Assembly: GCF_000215705.1 (NCBI RefSeq)
Contig: NC_015677.1
Location: 3,856,001 to 3,920,000, forward strand
Source: Ramlibacter tataouinensis TTB310
GTDB taxonomy: Bacteria > Pseudomonadota > Gammaproteobacteria > Burkholderiales > Burkholderiaceae_C
DNA: 64,000 bases
Direction of reading: 5' to 3'
Below the pieces are notes generated by a model that made no database searches, had not been told where the DNA came from, and saw only the letters and a program-made list of their open reading frames with translations. A program made the translations under genes and the position numbers. Shown piece after piece: positions 41,134 through 49,538 of the stretch. Numbering within the stretch: the stretch's first letter is position 1; every line of letters begins with the position of its first letter.

Positions 41134-42627
41134 ATGAACGCCCCCCTCGCTCCCGAGCTCGCCCAGCGCGCCGAACGCCAGGCCCAGGTGGTGGCCGCGT
41201 TGCAGGCCGTGCTGCCGCACGGCGCCCTGCTGTGGAACGCCGAAGACACCACGCCCTACGAATGCGACGGCCTGACCGCCTACCGCCAGCGGCCGCTGGT
41301 GGTGGCGCTGCCCGAGACCGAGGCCCAGGTGCAGGCCGTGCTGCAGGCCTGCCATGCCCTGGCCGTGCCGGTGGTGGCGCGCGGCGCGGGCACCGGGCTG
41401 TCCGGCGGCGCCATGCCGCATGCGCTGGGCGTGACGCTGTCGCTGGCCAGGTTCAACCGCATCCTGGCCGTCGATCCGGCCAGCCGCACGGCGCGGGTGC
41501 AGTGCGGCGTGCGCAACCTGGCGATCAGCGAGGCGGCCGCGCCGCACGGCCTGTACTACGCGCCGGACCCGTCCAGCCAGATCGCCTGCACCATCGGCGG
41601 CAACGTGGCCGAGAACTCCGGCGGCGTGCACTGCCTCAAGTACGGGCTGACGCTGCACAACGTGCTCAAGGTGCGCGGCTTCACGGTGGAAGGCGAGCCG
41701 GTGGAGTTCGGCGGCGAGGCGCTGGACGTGCCGGGCTACGACCTGCTGTCGGTGCTGGTGGGCAGCGAGGGCATGCTGGCCGTGACGACCGAGGTGACGG
41801 TGAAGCTGGTGCCCAAGCCCCTGCTGGCGCGCTGCATCATGGCCAGCTTCGACGACCTGCGCAAGGCCGGCGACGCGGTGGCCGCGGTGATCGCCGCCGG
41901 CATCATCCCGGCGGGGCTGGAGATGATGGACAAGCCCATGACGGCCGCCGTCGAGGACTTCGTCCACGCCGGCTACGACCTCGCGGCCGAGGCCATCCTG
42001 CTGTGCGAGAGCGACGGCACGCCCGAGGAGGTGGAAGAAGAGATCGGCCGCATGAGCGAGGTGCTGCGCGCCGCCGGCGCCATCGCCATCGCCGTCAGCC
42101 GCGACGAGTCCGAGCGGCTGCGTTTCTGGAGCGGGCGCAAGAACGCCTTCCCCGCCTCGGGCCGCATCAGCCCCGACTACATGTGCATGGACTCGACCAT
42201 CCCGCGCAAGCGGCTGGCCGACATCCTGCTGGCGATCCAGGCCATGGAGAAGAAGTACGGCCTGCGCTGCGCCAACGTGTTCCATGCCGGTGACGGCAAC
42301 CTGCACCCGCTGATCCTGTTCGACGCCAACGACCCGGACCAGCTGCATCGCTGCGAGCTGTTCGGCGCCGACATCCTGGAGACCAGCGTGGCCATGGGCG
42401 GCACGGTAACGGGCGAGCACGGCGTGGGCGTGGAGAAGCTCAACTCCATGTGCGTGCAGTTCAGCCCCGAGGAGCGCGAGCAGATGTTCGGCGTCAAGCG
42501 TGCCTTCGATCCCCGGGGGCTGCTCAATCCCGGCAAGGTGATCCCCACCCTGAACCGCTGCGCCGAGTACGGCAAGATGCTGGTGCGCGCCGGGCGCATC
42601 GCGCACCCGGAACTGCCGCGCTACTGA
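41134..42627 (+). CDS. glcD: FAD-linked glycolate oxidase subunit GlcD-like
   Basis: A 497-residue FAD-binding oxidoreductase of the GlcD type, oxidising glycolate or D-lactate. The FAD domain (VVARGAGTGLSGGAMPHALGVTLSL; PSSQIACTIGGNVAENSGG; GSEGMLAVTTEVTVKLVP) and the C-terminal domain (NVFHAGDGNLHPLILFD; GGTVTGEHGVGVEKL; NPGKVIPTL) are complete. The usual partners glcE and glcF do not follow: the next gene is a convergent uracil-DNA glycosylase that overlaps its last 7 bases. Either the partners lie elsewhere or this is a stand-alone dehydrogenase. Confidence 0.92.
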   Translation: MNAPLAPELAQRAERQAQVVAALQAVLPHGALLWNAEDTTPYECDGLTAYRQRPLVVALPETEAQVQAVLQACHALAVPVVARGAGTGLSGGAMPHALGVTLSLARFNRILAVDPASRTARVQCGVRNLAISEAAAPHGLYYAPDPSSQIACTIGGNVAENSGGVHCLKYGLTLHNVLKVRGFTVEGEPVEFGGEALDVPGYDLLSVLVGSEGMLAVTTEVTVKLVPKPLLARCIMASFDDLRKAGDAVAAVIAAGIIPAGLEMMDKPMTAAVEDFVHAGYDLAAEAILLCESDGTPEEVEEEIGRMSEVLRAAGAIAIAVSRDESERLRFWSGRKNAFPASGRISPDYMCMDSTIPRKRLADILLAIQAMEKKYGLRCANVFHAGDGNLHPLILFDANDPDQLHRCELFGADILETSVAMGGTVTGEHGVGVEKLNSMCVQFSPEEREQMFGVKRAFDPRGLLNPGKVIPTLNRCAEYGKMLVRAGRIAHPELPRY

Positions 42628-43451
42628 GCAGCCGCCGCCCGGCCGGCGGGCTGTTGCGCCATCAGCTCCAGTGCCAGGCACAGGTCGGCCCAGGCCTTGG
42701 CCTTGTCCGGCAGGTTGCGCAGCAGGTAGGCCGGGTGGTAGGTCACGACCACCGGGACGCCGTGGTACTGGTGGGGCCGGCCGCGCAGCTTGCCGATGGG
42801 CTCCTGCGTGCCCAGCAGCGACTGCACGGCGAAGCGGCCCATGGCCAGGATGATTTTGGGCTGCAGCAGCTCGACCTGGCGGCGCAGGAAGGGCTCGCAC
42901 TGCGCCACCTCGTCGGGTTCGGGGTTGCGGTTGCCGGGCGGGCGGCACTTGAGCACGTTGGCGATGTAGACGTTGCCGCCCGCGCCATCTCCCTCCTCGC
43001 CCGGCGCGCCGCGGCGGGACAGGCCGATGGCGCGCAGCATGTTGTCCAGCAGCTTGCCGGCCTGGCCGACGAAGGGCTCGCCCTGCAGGTCCTCGTTCTC
43101 GCCGGGCGCCTCGCCCACGATCAGCCAGTCGGCCTGCCGGTCGCCCACGCCGAACACGGTGTTGCGCCGGCTCTGGCACAGCTTGCAGGCCCGGCAGCCG
43201 GCAACCGTTCCGGCCAGGGCGTCCCAGTCCATCTCGGCCACGCCGCCCGGCTGCAGGGCCGGGGCGGGATCGGGGACGATTTGCTCGGTTTCCAGGTCGA
43301 ACCGCACCTCGGCCGGGGCAGCGGACCGCACGGCCGGCGCCACCACAGGCGCAACGGCTGGCCGCGGCGGGGGGGTTGCCGGCGGCTCGAACAGCCGCAC
43401 GCCGAATTCGGCCAGCATGGCGCGCTGGCGCGCGTCGAGCTGCAAGGTCAT
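42621..43451 (-). CDS. Family 4 uracil-DNA glycosylase
   Basis: Removes uracil from DNA; iron-sulfur type. A 276-residue protein with a Pro/Ala-rich N-terminal extension (about 20-60), cluster cysteines in CRACKLCQSR, motif 1 GEAPGENEDLQGEPFVGQAG, a cysteine in NVLKCRPPGNRNP, and the motif HPAYLLRN. The extension has no known domain. It is followed on the same strand, reading from the right, by genes tsaB and rimI upstream of it, so a tsaB-rimI-udg transcript is likely (19-base gap after rimI). Confidence 0.93.
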   Translation of the reverse strand: MTLQLDARQRAMLAEFGVRLFEPPATPPPRPAVAPVVAPAVRSAAPAEVRFDLETEQIVPDPAPALQPGGVAEMDWDALAGTVAGCRACKLCQSRRNTVFGVGDRQADWLIVGEAPGENEDLQGEPFVGQAGKLLDNMLRAIGLSRRGAPGEEGDGAGGNVYIANVLKCRPPGNRNPEPDEVAQCEPFLRRQVELLQPKIILAMGRFAVQSLLGTQEPIGKLRGRPHQYHGVPVVVTYHPAYLLRNLPDKAKAWADLCLALELMAQQPAGRAAAAQ

Positions 43452-43470
43452 GCGCTGCGCCCTTCCCGCT

Positions 43471-43941
43471 TCACAGCTTCAGGCTCATCACCAGCGCGTC
43501 CTCGCGGCGCCCGGCGGCGGCCGGGTAGTAGCCCTTGCGCTCGCCCACGCGGCGGTAGCCCTGGCGTTCGTAGACCCGCTGCGCGCGCTGGTTGCCGGCG
43601 CGCACCTCCAGCCACAGCCACTGCGCGCCCTCGCCGCGCGCCCACAGCGCCAGCGCGTCCAGCATCACACGGCCCCAGCCCTGGCCTTGCAGCGCGGGCG
43701 CGACCGTGATGTTGAGCAGGTGCACCTCGTCCACTCCCTTCATGGCGACGAAGTAGCCCAGCACCGAACCGTCGGCGGTCAACAGCTGGGCCTGGTAGCC
43801 CGAGCGCAGCGAATCGGCGAAGTTGCCCGGCGTCCAGGGATGCTCGTAGGCGGCGCGCTCGATGGCCAGCACGGCGTCGAGCCGGGCCTCGGTCATGGGC
43901 TCGAACTCGGCTTCCAGCAGGGATTGGACGACAGCGTTCAT
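43471..43941 (-). CDS. rimI: Ribosomal protein alanine N-acetyltransferase RimI
   Basis: GNAT acetyltransferase of 156 residues that modifies the N-terminal Ala of ribosomal protein S18. The acetyl-CoA loop reads VAPALQGQGWGRVML, followed by WLEVRAGNQRAQRVYERQGYRRVGERKGYY, a RimI signature. Its ATG overlaps the tsaB stop by 4 bases (ATGA), the usual tsaB-rimI pairing in proteobacteria, and it precedes the uracil-DNA glycosylase gene. Confidence 0.93.
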   Translation of the reverse strand: MNAVVQSLLEAEFEPMTEARLDAVLAIERAAYEHPWTPGNFADSLRSGYQAQLLTADGSVLGYFVAMKGVDEVHLLNITVAPALQGQGWGRVMLDALALWARGEGAQWLWLEVRAGNQRAQRVYERQGYRRVGERKGYYPAAAGRREDALVMSLKL

Positions 43942-44630
43942 CGGGCGGCGGCCGCGGCGCGTTCGGCCGTGGTTTGCGCGACTTTATCGCGGATGTACAG
44001 CGGCAGGGCGGCTTCGGCGGGCACGGCCGCGCCGGCGGCGATCAGCGCCGGCGCCAGGCGCAGCAGCGCCTGCGCGCTGGGCAGCGCCTCGATGCGCCCA
44101 GCCGCCGCGCGCAGCCGCGTGCCGTAGGCGCCGAACGCGTTGCCCGCCAGCGCGAAGCCGGGCGGCACCACCACCGACTCGGGGGCGCACAGCGCCAGGG
44201 CGCCTTCACGATGCCAGCCGTCCGGCCCCAGCACATACGCGGCGCTGTAGACCTCATCCATGCGTGCATCGAGCACCGCCACCACCCGCGTGGCGCCGGC
44301 GGCCTGCCGCGCCTGCTCCGCCACCGCGAGCAGCGTCTCCACCGGCAGCACCGGCCGGCCGGCGCCGAAAGCCAGGCCCTGGGCCACGGCGCAGGCCGTG
44401 CGCAGGCCGGTGAAGGAACCCGGCCCGCAGCCGAAGACGATGGCCTCCAGCCGGGCCAGTGGCAACCCGGCCCGCGCCAGCATCGCCATCGCCTGGGGGA
44501 TCAGCGTGGCGGAGGCGTGGGCGCCGCCGGGCGCCTGGTGGTTCAGCTGCTGGGGGGCACCCTGCGCGTCGCGCCAGGCCAGCGCCAGCGAAAGCGTCTC
44601 GGTGCTGGTGTCGAAGGCAAGCAGGTTCAC
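43938..44630 (-). CDS. tsaB: tRNA threonylcarbamoyladenosine synthesis protein TsaB
   Basis: Partner of TsaD/TsaE in forming t6A37 of ANN-decoding tRNAs. The 230-residue ASKHA-fold protein starts NLLAFDTSTETLSLAL and has the conserved GCGPGSFTGLRTACAVAQGLAF. The start is a GTG at 44630. It overlaps rimI by 4 bases and diverges from the PBP4 gene across 50 bases. The TsaC/Sua5 enzyme of the same pathway is encoded in this window at 48540-49538. Confidence 0.95.
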   Translation of the reverse strand: MNLLAFDTSTETLSLALAWRDAQGAPQQLNHQAPGGAHASATLIPQAMAMLARAGLPLARLEAIVFGCGPGSFTGLRTACAVAQGLAFGAGRPVLPVETLLAVAEQARQAAGATRVVAVLDARMDEVYSAAYVLGPDGWHREGALALCAPESVVVPPGFALAGNAFGAYGTRLRAAAGRIEALPSAQALLRLAPALIAAGAAVPAEAALPLYIRDKVAQTTAERAAAAAR

Positions 44631-44680
44631 GGGATGGTGCGCGGGCGAAACCGGCCATTATGGGCCGCCGATAATCCGGC

Positions 44681-46081
44681 ATGCCTGCAACCCTGCGCCT
44701 GGTCGTCCTGCTGCTGTTTGGCCTGATGGGACGCCTGGGGACCGCCCAGGCCCTGCCGCCCGAGGTGGAGGCCGCGCTGGCCCGCGAGAAGCTGCCACGC
44801 GATGCGGTGACGCTGCTGGTGGTCGACGCGCAGGGCAAGTCGCCGCCGCGCCTGGCGCACCGCACCCAGGTTCCGGTGAGCCCGGCGTCGCTGGCCAAGC
44901 TGGCCACCACCTTCGCCGGTCTGGAGCTGCTGGGCCCGGCCTACACCTGGGCCACGCCGGTGTACGCCGACGGGCCGGTCCGGGACGGCGTGCTGGAAGG
45001 CAACCTCTACCTCAAGGGCCAGGGCGATCCCAAGCTGGTGCAGGAGCGGCTGTGGCTGCTGCTGGGGCGGCTGCGGGGCCTGGGCATCCGGCATGTCGCC
45101 GGCGACATCGTGCTGGACCGCAGCGCCTTCGACCTGCCGCCGCAGGACCCCGGCGCCTTCGACGGCGAGCCGCTGCGGCCCTACAACGCCACGCCCGACG
45201 CCCTGCTGGTCAACTACCGCTCCCTGGTGTTCAGCTTCACGCCGCTGGGCGGGCAGGCCCAGGTGCATGCCGAGCCGGCGCTTGCCGGCGTGCAGTGGCC
45301 GGCGTCCGTGCCGCTGCTGCCGGGCGAATGCGGCGACTGGCGCGCCGCGCTCAAGGCCGACTTCAGCGACCCGCTGCGCGTGCGCTTCGAGGGCGGCCTG
45401 CCGCTGGCCTGCGGCGAACGCAGCTGGCCGCTGGCCTACGGTGACCCCCCCGGCTACGCGGCGCGCGCGGTGGCCGGCCTGTGGCAGTCGCTGGGCGGCA
45501 GCCTGCAGGGCCAGGTGCGCGAGGGGCGCGTGCCGCCGGAACTGCAGCCGCTGCTGGTGCACGCCTCGCCCCCCTTGGCCGAGGTGGTGCGCGACATCAA
45601 CAAGTTCAGCAACAACGTGATGGCCCAGCAGCTGTTCCTGACGCTGAGCCTGCAGCAGCGCGGCACCGGCACCTTCGCCGGCTCGCGCACGGTGCTGCAG
45701 CAGTGGTGGCGCGAGCGCTTCGGCGACGAGCCGCCCTGGTTCGACAACGGCTCGGGCCTGTCGCGCGACGAGCGCATCACGGCACGGCAGCTGGGACAGC
45801 TGCTGCAGCGTGCCTGGGCCTCGCCGCTGATGCCCGAGCTGCTGGCGTCCCTGCCCATCGCCGGCGTCGACGGCACGGCGCGCCGCAGCCAGGCGCGCAC
45901 CCCGGGTCTGGCGCACCTGAAGACCGGCAGCCTGCGCGACGTGTGGGGCGTGGCCGGCTACGTGCACGCGCCTGGCGGGCGCCGCTACGTGCTGGTGGCC
46001 ATCGCCAACCACCCCCAGGCCTCGGCGCTGCGGCCGGCGGTCGACGCGCTGATCGACTGGACGGCGCGCGAGCAGCCCTAG
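44681..46081 (+). CDS. dacB: D-alanyl-D-alanine carboxypeptidase/endopeptidase, PBP4 type
   Basis: Periplasmic class C penicillin-binding protein that trims peptidoglycan stem peptides and cleaves cross-links. The 466-residue protein has a signal peptide (to about TAQA), the catalytic S-x-x-K at 70-73 (SPASLAKLAT), FSNN as the SxN motif, and LKTGSL as KTG. The large insert between the first two motifs, typical of PBP4, is present (about 100-290). It diverges from tsaB. Confidence 0.95.
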   Translation: MPATLRLVVLLLFGLMGRLGTAQALPPEVEAALAREKLPRDAVTLLVVDAQGKSPPRLAHRTQVPVSPASLAKLATTFAGLELLGPAYTWATPVYADGPVRDGVLEGNLYLKGQGDPKLVQERLWLLLGRLRGLGIRHVAGDIVLDRSAFDLPPQDPGAFDGEPLRPYNATPDALLVNYRSLVFSFTPLGGQAQVHAEPALAGVQWPASVPLLPGECGDWRAALKADFSDPLRVRFEGGLPLACGERSWPLAYGDPPGYAARAVAGLWQSLGGSLQGQVREGRVPPELQPLLVHASPPLAEVVRDINKFSNNVMAQQLFLTLSLQQRGTGTFAGSRTVLQQWWRERFGDEPPWFDNGSGLSRDERITARQLGQLLQRAWASPLMPELLASLPIAGVDGTARRSQARTPGLAHLKTGSLRDVWGVAGYVHAPGGRRYVLVAIANHPQASALRPAVDALIDWTAREQP

Positions 46082-46219
46082 TAGCGGCCGCCGCGCGTCG
46101 CGCAGGTGACGCGCCCGGGCCCGGCGGCAGCCCGCCACCCTACCCGCGCGCGCCGCCCTTGGCTAGCATGCAGGCGCCTCCAAGAAGGCGTCAGTTCCAC
46201 AACCCAGGAGACATTCCAC

Positions 46220-47521
46220 ATGCCCCAGAGACACAGGCTCACCGCCCTGGCCGCCGCCGTGCTGCTGGCCGCTTGCGGCGGCGGCGGCGGCGACGACAAC
46301 CGCGGCGAGCTGCGCAGCGATCCGCAGACCCTGGCCACGCTCACCGCCGCGCAGATCGACACGGGCGCCACCGACAGCGGCCTGCGGCCGCTGACCGGCG
46401 CGGCGCGCTGCGACGTGCGGGTGGTCGCGCTGGACTACGACACCATCGGCGTGCGCGGCGAGCAGGCCAATGCCTCCGGCGTGCTGCTGGTGCCGGCCGG
46501 CGCCTGCGCCGGCGCATCGCACCCGCTGGTGGCCTACGCCAAGGGCACCGACGTGCAGAAACCCCGCACCCTGGCCAACCCGTCGGACGGCGAGACCTTC
46601 CTGCTGGCCGCCATGTACGCCGCCCAGGGCTACGCCGTAGTCGCCACGGATTACCTGGGCTATGCCAAGTCGACCTACGGCTTCCACCCCTACCTGCACG
46701 CCGATTCCGAGGCCAGCGTGGTGGTCGACTCCATCCGCGCCGCACGCGAGGCGGCGCGGCGCCAGAACGTGGCGCTGTCGGGCAAGGTGATGGTGACCGG
46801 CTATTCGCAGGGCGGCCACTCGTCGGCGGCGGCGCAGCGCGCCATCGAGCGCGACAACGCGGGCGAGATCAACCTGGTGGCCGGCGCGCACCTGTCGGCG
46901 CCGCTGAACCTGTCGGGCTCGTTCAAGCTGACCGAGGCCATCGCCGGCTACCAGTTCTTCGTGCCCTTCATCGTGACCTCCTGGCAGAAGGTGTACGGCA
47001 ACATCTACACCGACGTGAACCAGGTGTTCAGGCAGCCCTACGCCGCCTCCATCGAGAACCTGCTGCCCAGCCCCACGCTGACCTACACCACGCTGGTCAC
47101 CACGGGCGCCCTGCCGGGCGGCACGCCCAACCAGGCGCGCGACGCGCTGTTCCAGCCCGCCTTCCTGGCCGACGTGCGCACCAACGACAACAACCCGCTC
47201 TACCAGGCCGCCAGGCGCAACGACCTGCTGGGCTGGAACCCGCGGGCCCGCACCCTGCTGTGCGCCGGCGCGGCCGACCCCACGGTGCCGCCCGCGCTGC
47301 ACCAGCAGGTGGCCCAGGCCGACTTCGCCAGCCGCGGCCTGTCCAACGTCACCTCGGTCGACGTGGACCCGTCGGTCCAGGCCGCGTTCGGCCCGGGCGG
47401 CGTGGCCCCCACCGACCCGACCAGCCCGGCCTTTGCCACCTACTACGGCAGCTACCACGGCACCTACGTGCCGCCGTTCTGCCATGCGCAGGCACGGACG
47501 GTGTTCGAGCAGGTCAGGTAG
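46220..47521 (+). CDS. Secreted lipase/esterase-like alpha/beta-hydrolase lipoprotein
   Basis: A 433-residue lipoprotein: lipobox LAAC followed by a Gly run, then an alpha/beta-hydrolase with nucleophile elbow GYSQGG (near 196) and late GAADPTVPPALHQQ, likely bearing the catalytic Asp. The layout resembles the secretory lipase family (PF03583). The true start is the ATG at 46220, 9 bases after AGGAG; an in-frame extension upstream lacks signal features. It is convergent with the SGNH-like lipoprotein gene, which shares the LAAC-GGGG start. Substrate unknown. Confidence 0.85.
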   Translation: MPQRHRLTALAAAVLLAACGGGGGDDNRGELRSDPQTLATLTAAQIDTGATDSGLRPLTGAARCDVRVVALDYDTIGVRGEQANASGVLLVPAGACAGASHPLVAYAKGTDVQKPRTLANPSDGETFLLAAMYAAQGYAVVATDYLGYAKSTYGFHPYLHADSEASVVVDSIRAAREAARRQNVALSGKVMVTGYSQGGHSSAAAQRAIERDNAGEINLVAGAHLSAPLNLSGSFKLTEAIAGYQFFVPFIVTSWQKVYGNIYTDVNQVFRQPYAASIENLLPSPTLTYTTLVTTGALPGGTPNQARDALFQPAFLADVRTNDNNPLYQAARRNDLLGWNPRARTLLCAGAADPTVPPALHQQVAQADFASRGLSNVTSVDVDPSVQAAFGPGGVAPTDPTSPAFATYYGSYHGTYVPPFCHAQARTVFEQVR

Positions 47522-47527
47522 CCTGCG

Positions 47528-48481
47528 TCAAAACCGGTTGCGCACCCGGTCGTACGCGTAGTCGCCGAACAGCACGTGCGCGCGCGGCGTCGGGTACACC
47601 GGGTCGGCGAAGAAGAACACGTTCGGGTCGGCCACCACCGTCCCGGTATTGCACAGCGCCGAGTTGACCCGGCCGGGACCGATGCCGATGCCCGGTCCCG
47701 GATCCACGGTGTTGCACACCACGGTGTTCACCGCCGCCTCGTTCAGCGTGTACGCGGTGGGCGAGGCGGTGACCAGGTTGTAGTAGAACGCCAGGTCCAC
47801 GTACAGCACGCGCGAGCCCAGGTCGACGATGGCGATCTTCAGCTCCTCGTCGAACGCGCTGGACAGCTGCTGCAGCAGGCCTTCCCGGGGGCCGCCCCGC
47901 ACCCAGGCCGACCGGCCCAGGTTGTACGGGCCGACCACCACCACGTAGCGCGCGCCGGCGTCCACCAGCCGGCGCACCTGAGCGCCCATGTCGCGGCCGG
48001 CCTGGCGCACGCCGGCGACGGCCTGGTCGCCGCTCTGCACGCCGGCGATGGCGTCGCGGCCCTGGACGATGACGTCCGAGATGCCGCCGTTGATCAGCAC
48101 CAGGTCGCCGGCGCCGAAGGTGCCGCCACTGGCCAGGAAGGTGTCGATCTGCTCGGCGATGGTGGGCGTGGCGGCATTGCCCGCCGCATCCGGCTCGGCC
48201 GCCACGCGGGCATTGCCGGTGGCGTAGGAAGTGCCGCCGGCCGCCGCCGCGGTCAGCGGCAGGCCGTAGCGCGCGGCCAGCTGCTGCGACCAGAGGTTGC
48301 CGCCGCCGTTGACGGTATAGCGCGCGCCGCCCACCTGGCCCAGGTCGCTGAAGCCGTCGCCGAAGGCGACGATACGGCTGGGCTGCAGCTGCGAGACCAC
48401 GTCGCCGCCGCCGCCGCAGGCGGCCAGCAGCAGGGAGGAAGCGGCCAGCACGAATGCGCGCCGCAACCATTGGAATGCCAT
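47528..48481 (-). CDS. SGNH/GDSL-like lipoprotein lacking the usual nucleophile
   Basis: A 317-residue lipoprotein (Cys22 in LAAC) with a GDSL-like fold: block I reads FGDGFSD, with Gly43 where the catalytic Ser should be; block II GGTSYATGNARV is normal; block III reads NGGISD with Ser135 where the oxyanion Asn usually stands; the C-terminal Asp-His block is DPVYPTPRAH. Two active-site positions differ, so it may be a non-catalytic binding protein or use Ser45. GGAG precedes the ATG. The neighbour is another hydrolase-like lipoprotein, convergent. Confidence 0.8.
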   Translation of the reverse strand: MAFQWLRRAFVLAASSLLLAACGGGGDVVSQLQPSRIVAFGDGFSDLGQVGGARYTVNGGGNLWSQQLAARYGLPLTAAAAGGTSYATGNARVAAEPDAAGNAATPTIAEQIDTFLASGGTFGAGDLVLINGGISDVIVQGRDAIAGVQSGDQAVAGVRQAGRDMGAQVRRLVDAGARYVVVVGPYNLGRSAWVRGGPREGLLQQLSSAFDEELKIAIVDLGSRVLYVDLAFYYNLVTASPTAYTLNEAAVNTVVCNTVDPGPGIGIGPGRVNSALCNTGTVVADPNVFFFADPVYPTPRAHVLFGDYAYDRVRNRF

Positions 48482-48539
48482 GAAGTTCTCCAGGAAAGGC
48501 CGGCGGCTAGTGTAGCCAGCGCCAAAGGCCCCGCAGGTT

Positions 48540-49538
48540 CTAGGTCCCTGCGGCGGCGCGCTCCAGGCGGTCGCGCACGCCGGCCCATTCCGGCGCCTCG
48601 GGCGGCGTTTCTATCCAGATCAGCCGCACGGCCTGCTGGTCGAACTCGCGCAGCACGGCGAACAGCTGCCGCGCCGCCTCCTGGGCATCGTCCGGCATGC
48701 GCCGGCGCAGTACGCGGCCGGAACGGGTCTGCAGCACCACGCGCGACCAGGTGGCGATCTGCGCCGCGTCCTCGCCCAGCACGTCCAGTGCCGTCTGCAG
48801 GGCACGGGCATCCATCAGCCGCACCCGCGCCTGCGGCGCGTAGTGCGAGGCCAGCGTGCCGGAGGCGCGCGGCGCCGTGCCCGCGGCTTCGTGCGGCAGC
48901 CACAGCCGCTCGCCGCAGGCCGCTTCGATCCGGGCCTGCGTCAGCACCCCGGGGCGCAGCAGCACGGGCATGGCGCGCGTGCAGTCCACGATCGCCGACT
49001 CGATGCCCACCGGGCAGGCGCCGCCGTCCAGCACCCGCAGCCCGTCGCCGAACTCGGAGCGCACATGCTGCGCGGTGGTGGGGCTGACGCGGCCGAAGCG
49101 GTTGGCGCTGGGCGCGGCCAGGCCCGCCACCGCGGGCTGCAGCGCGGCGCAGGCGCGCAGCAGGGCCTGGGCCACCGGATGCGAGGGGCAGCGCAGGCCG
49201 ATCGAGTCCTGCCCCCCCGCCGCGGCCGCGGCCACGCCCTCGCGCCGCGGCAAGATGACCGTGAGCGGGCCGGGCCAGAAAGCCTGCATCAGCCGCCGGG
49301 CCACCGGCGGGACCTCGCGCGCGAAATGCTCGGCGCCCGGCGCATCCGGCACATGGACGATCAGCGGGTGGTCGCTCGGCCGACCCTTGGCGGCGAAGAT
49401 CCCGGCGACGGCGGCATCGCTGCCGGCGTCGGCGCCCAGGCCGTACACCGTCTCGGTGGGAAAGGCCACCAGCTCGCCGGCCGCCAGCGCCTGGGCGGCC
49501 TCGGTGATGGCCGGGGGCGAGGCACCGTCCTGGATCAT
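48540..49538 (-). CDS. L-threonylcarbamoyladenylate synthase (Sua5/TsaC type)
   Basis: Makes threonylcarbamoyl-AMP for t6A tRNA modification. The 332-residue length indicates the two-domain Sua5 form: an YrdC domain (LVAFPTETVYGLGADA; KGRPSDHPLIVHV; FWPGPLTVIL; PSANRFGRVSPTTAQHV; the VDCT nucleotide site) plus a C-terminal Sua5 domain after the SHYAPQARVRL linker. The ATG overlaps the purK stop as ATGA, so translation is chained to purE-purK. It complements tsaB in this window. Confidence 0.94.
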   Translation of the reverse strand: MIQDGASPPAITEAAQALAAGELVAFPTETVYGLGADAGSDAAVAGIFAAKGRPSDHPLIVHVPDAPGAEHFAREVPPVARRLMQAFWPGPLTVILPRREGVAAAAAGGQDSIGLRCPSHPVAQALLRACAALQPAVAGLAAPSANRFGRVSPTTAQHVRSEFGDGLRVLDGGACPVGIESAIVDCTRAMPVLLRPGVLTQARIEAACGERLWLPHEAAGTAPRASGTLASHYAPQARVRLMDARALQTALDVLGEDAAQIATWSRVVLQTRSGRVLRRRMPDDAQEAARQLFAVLREFDQQAVRLIWIETPPEAPEWAGVRDRLERAAAGT

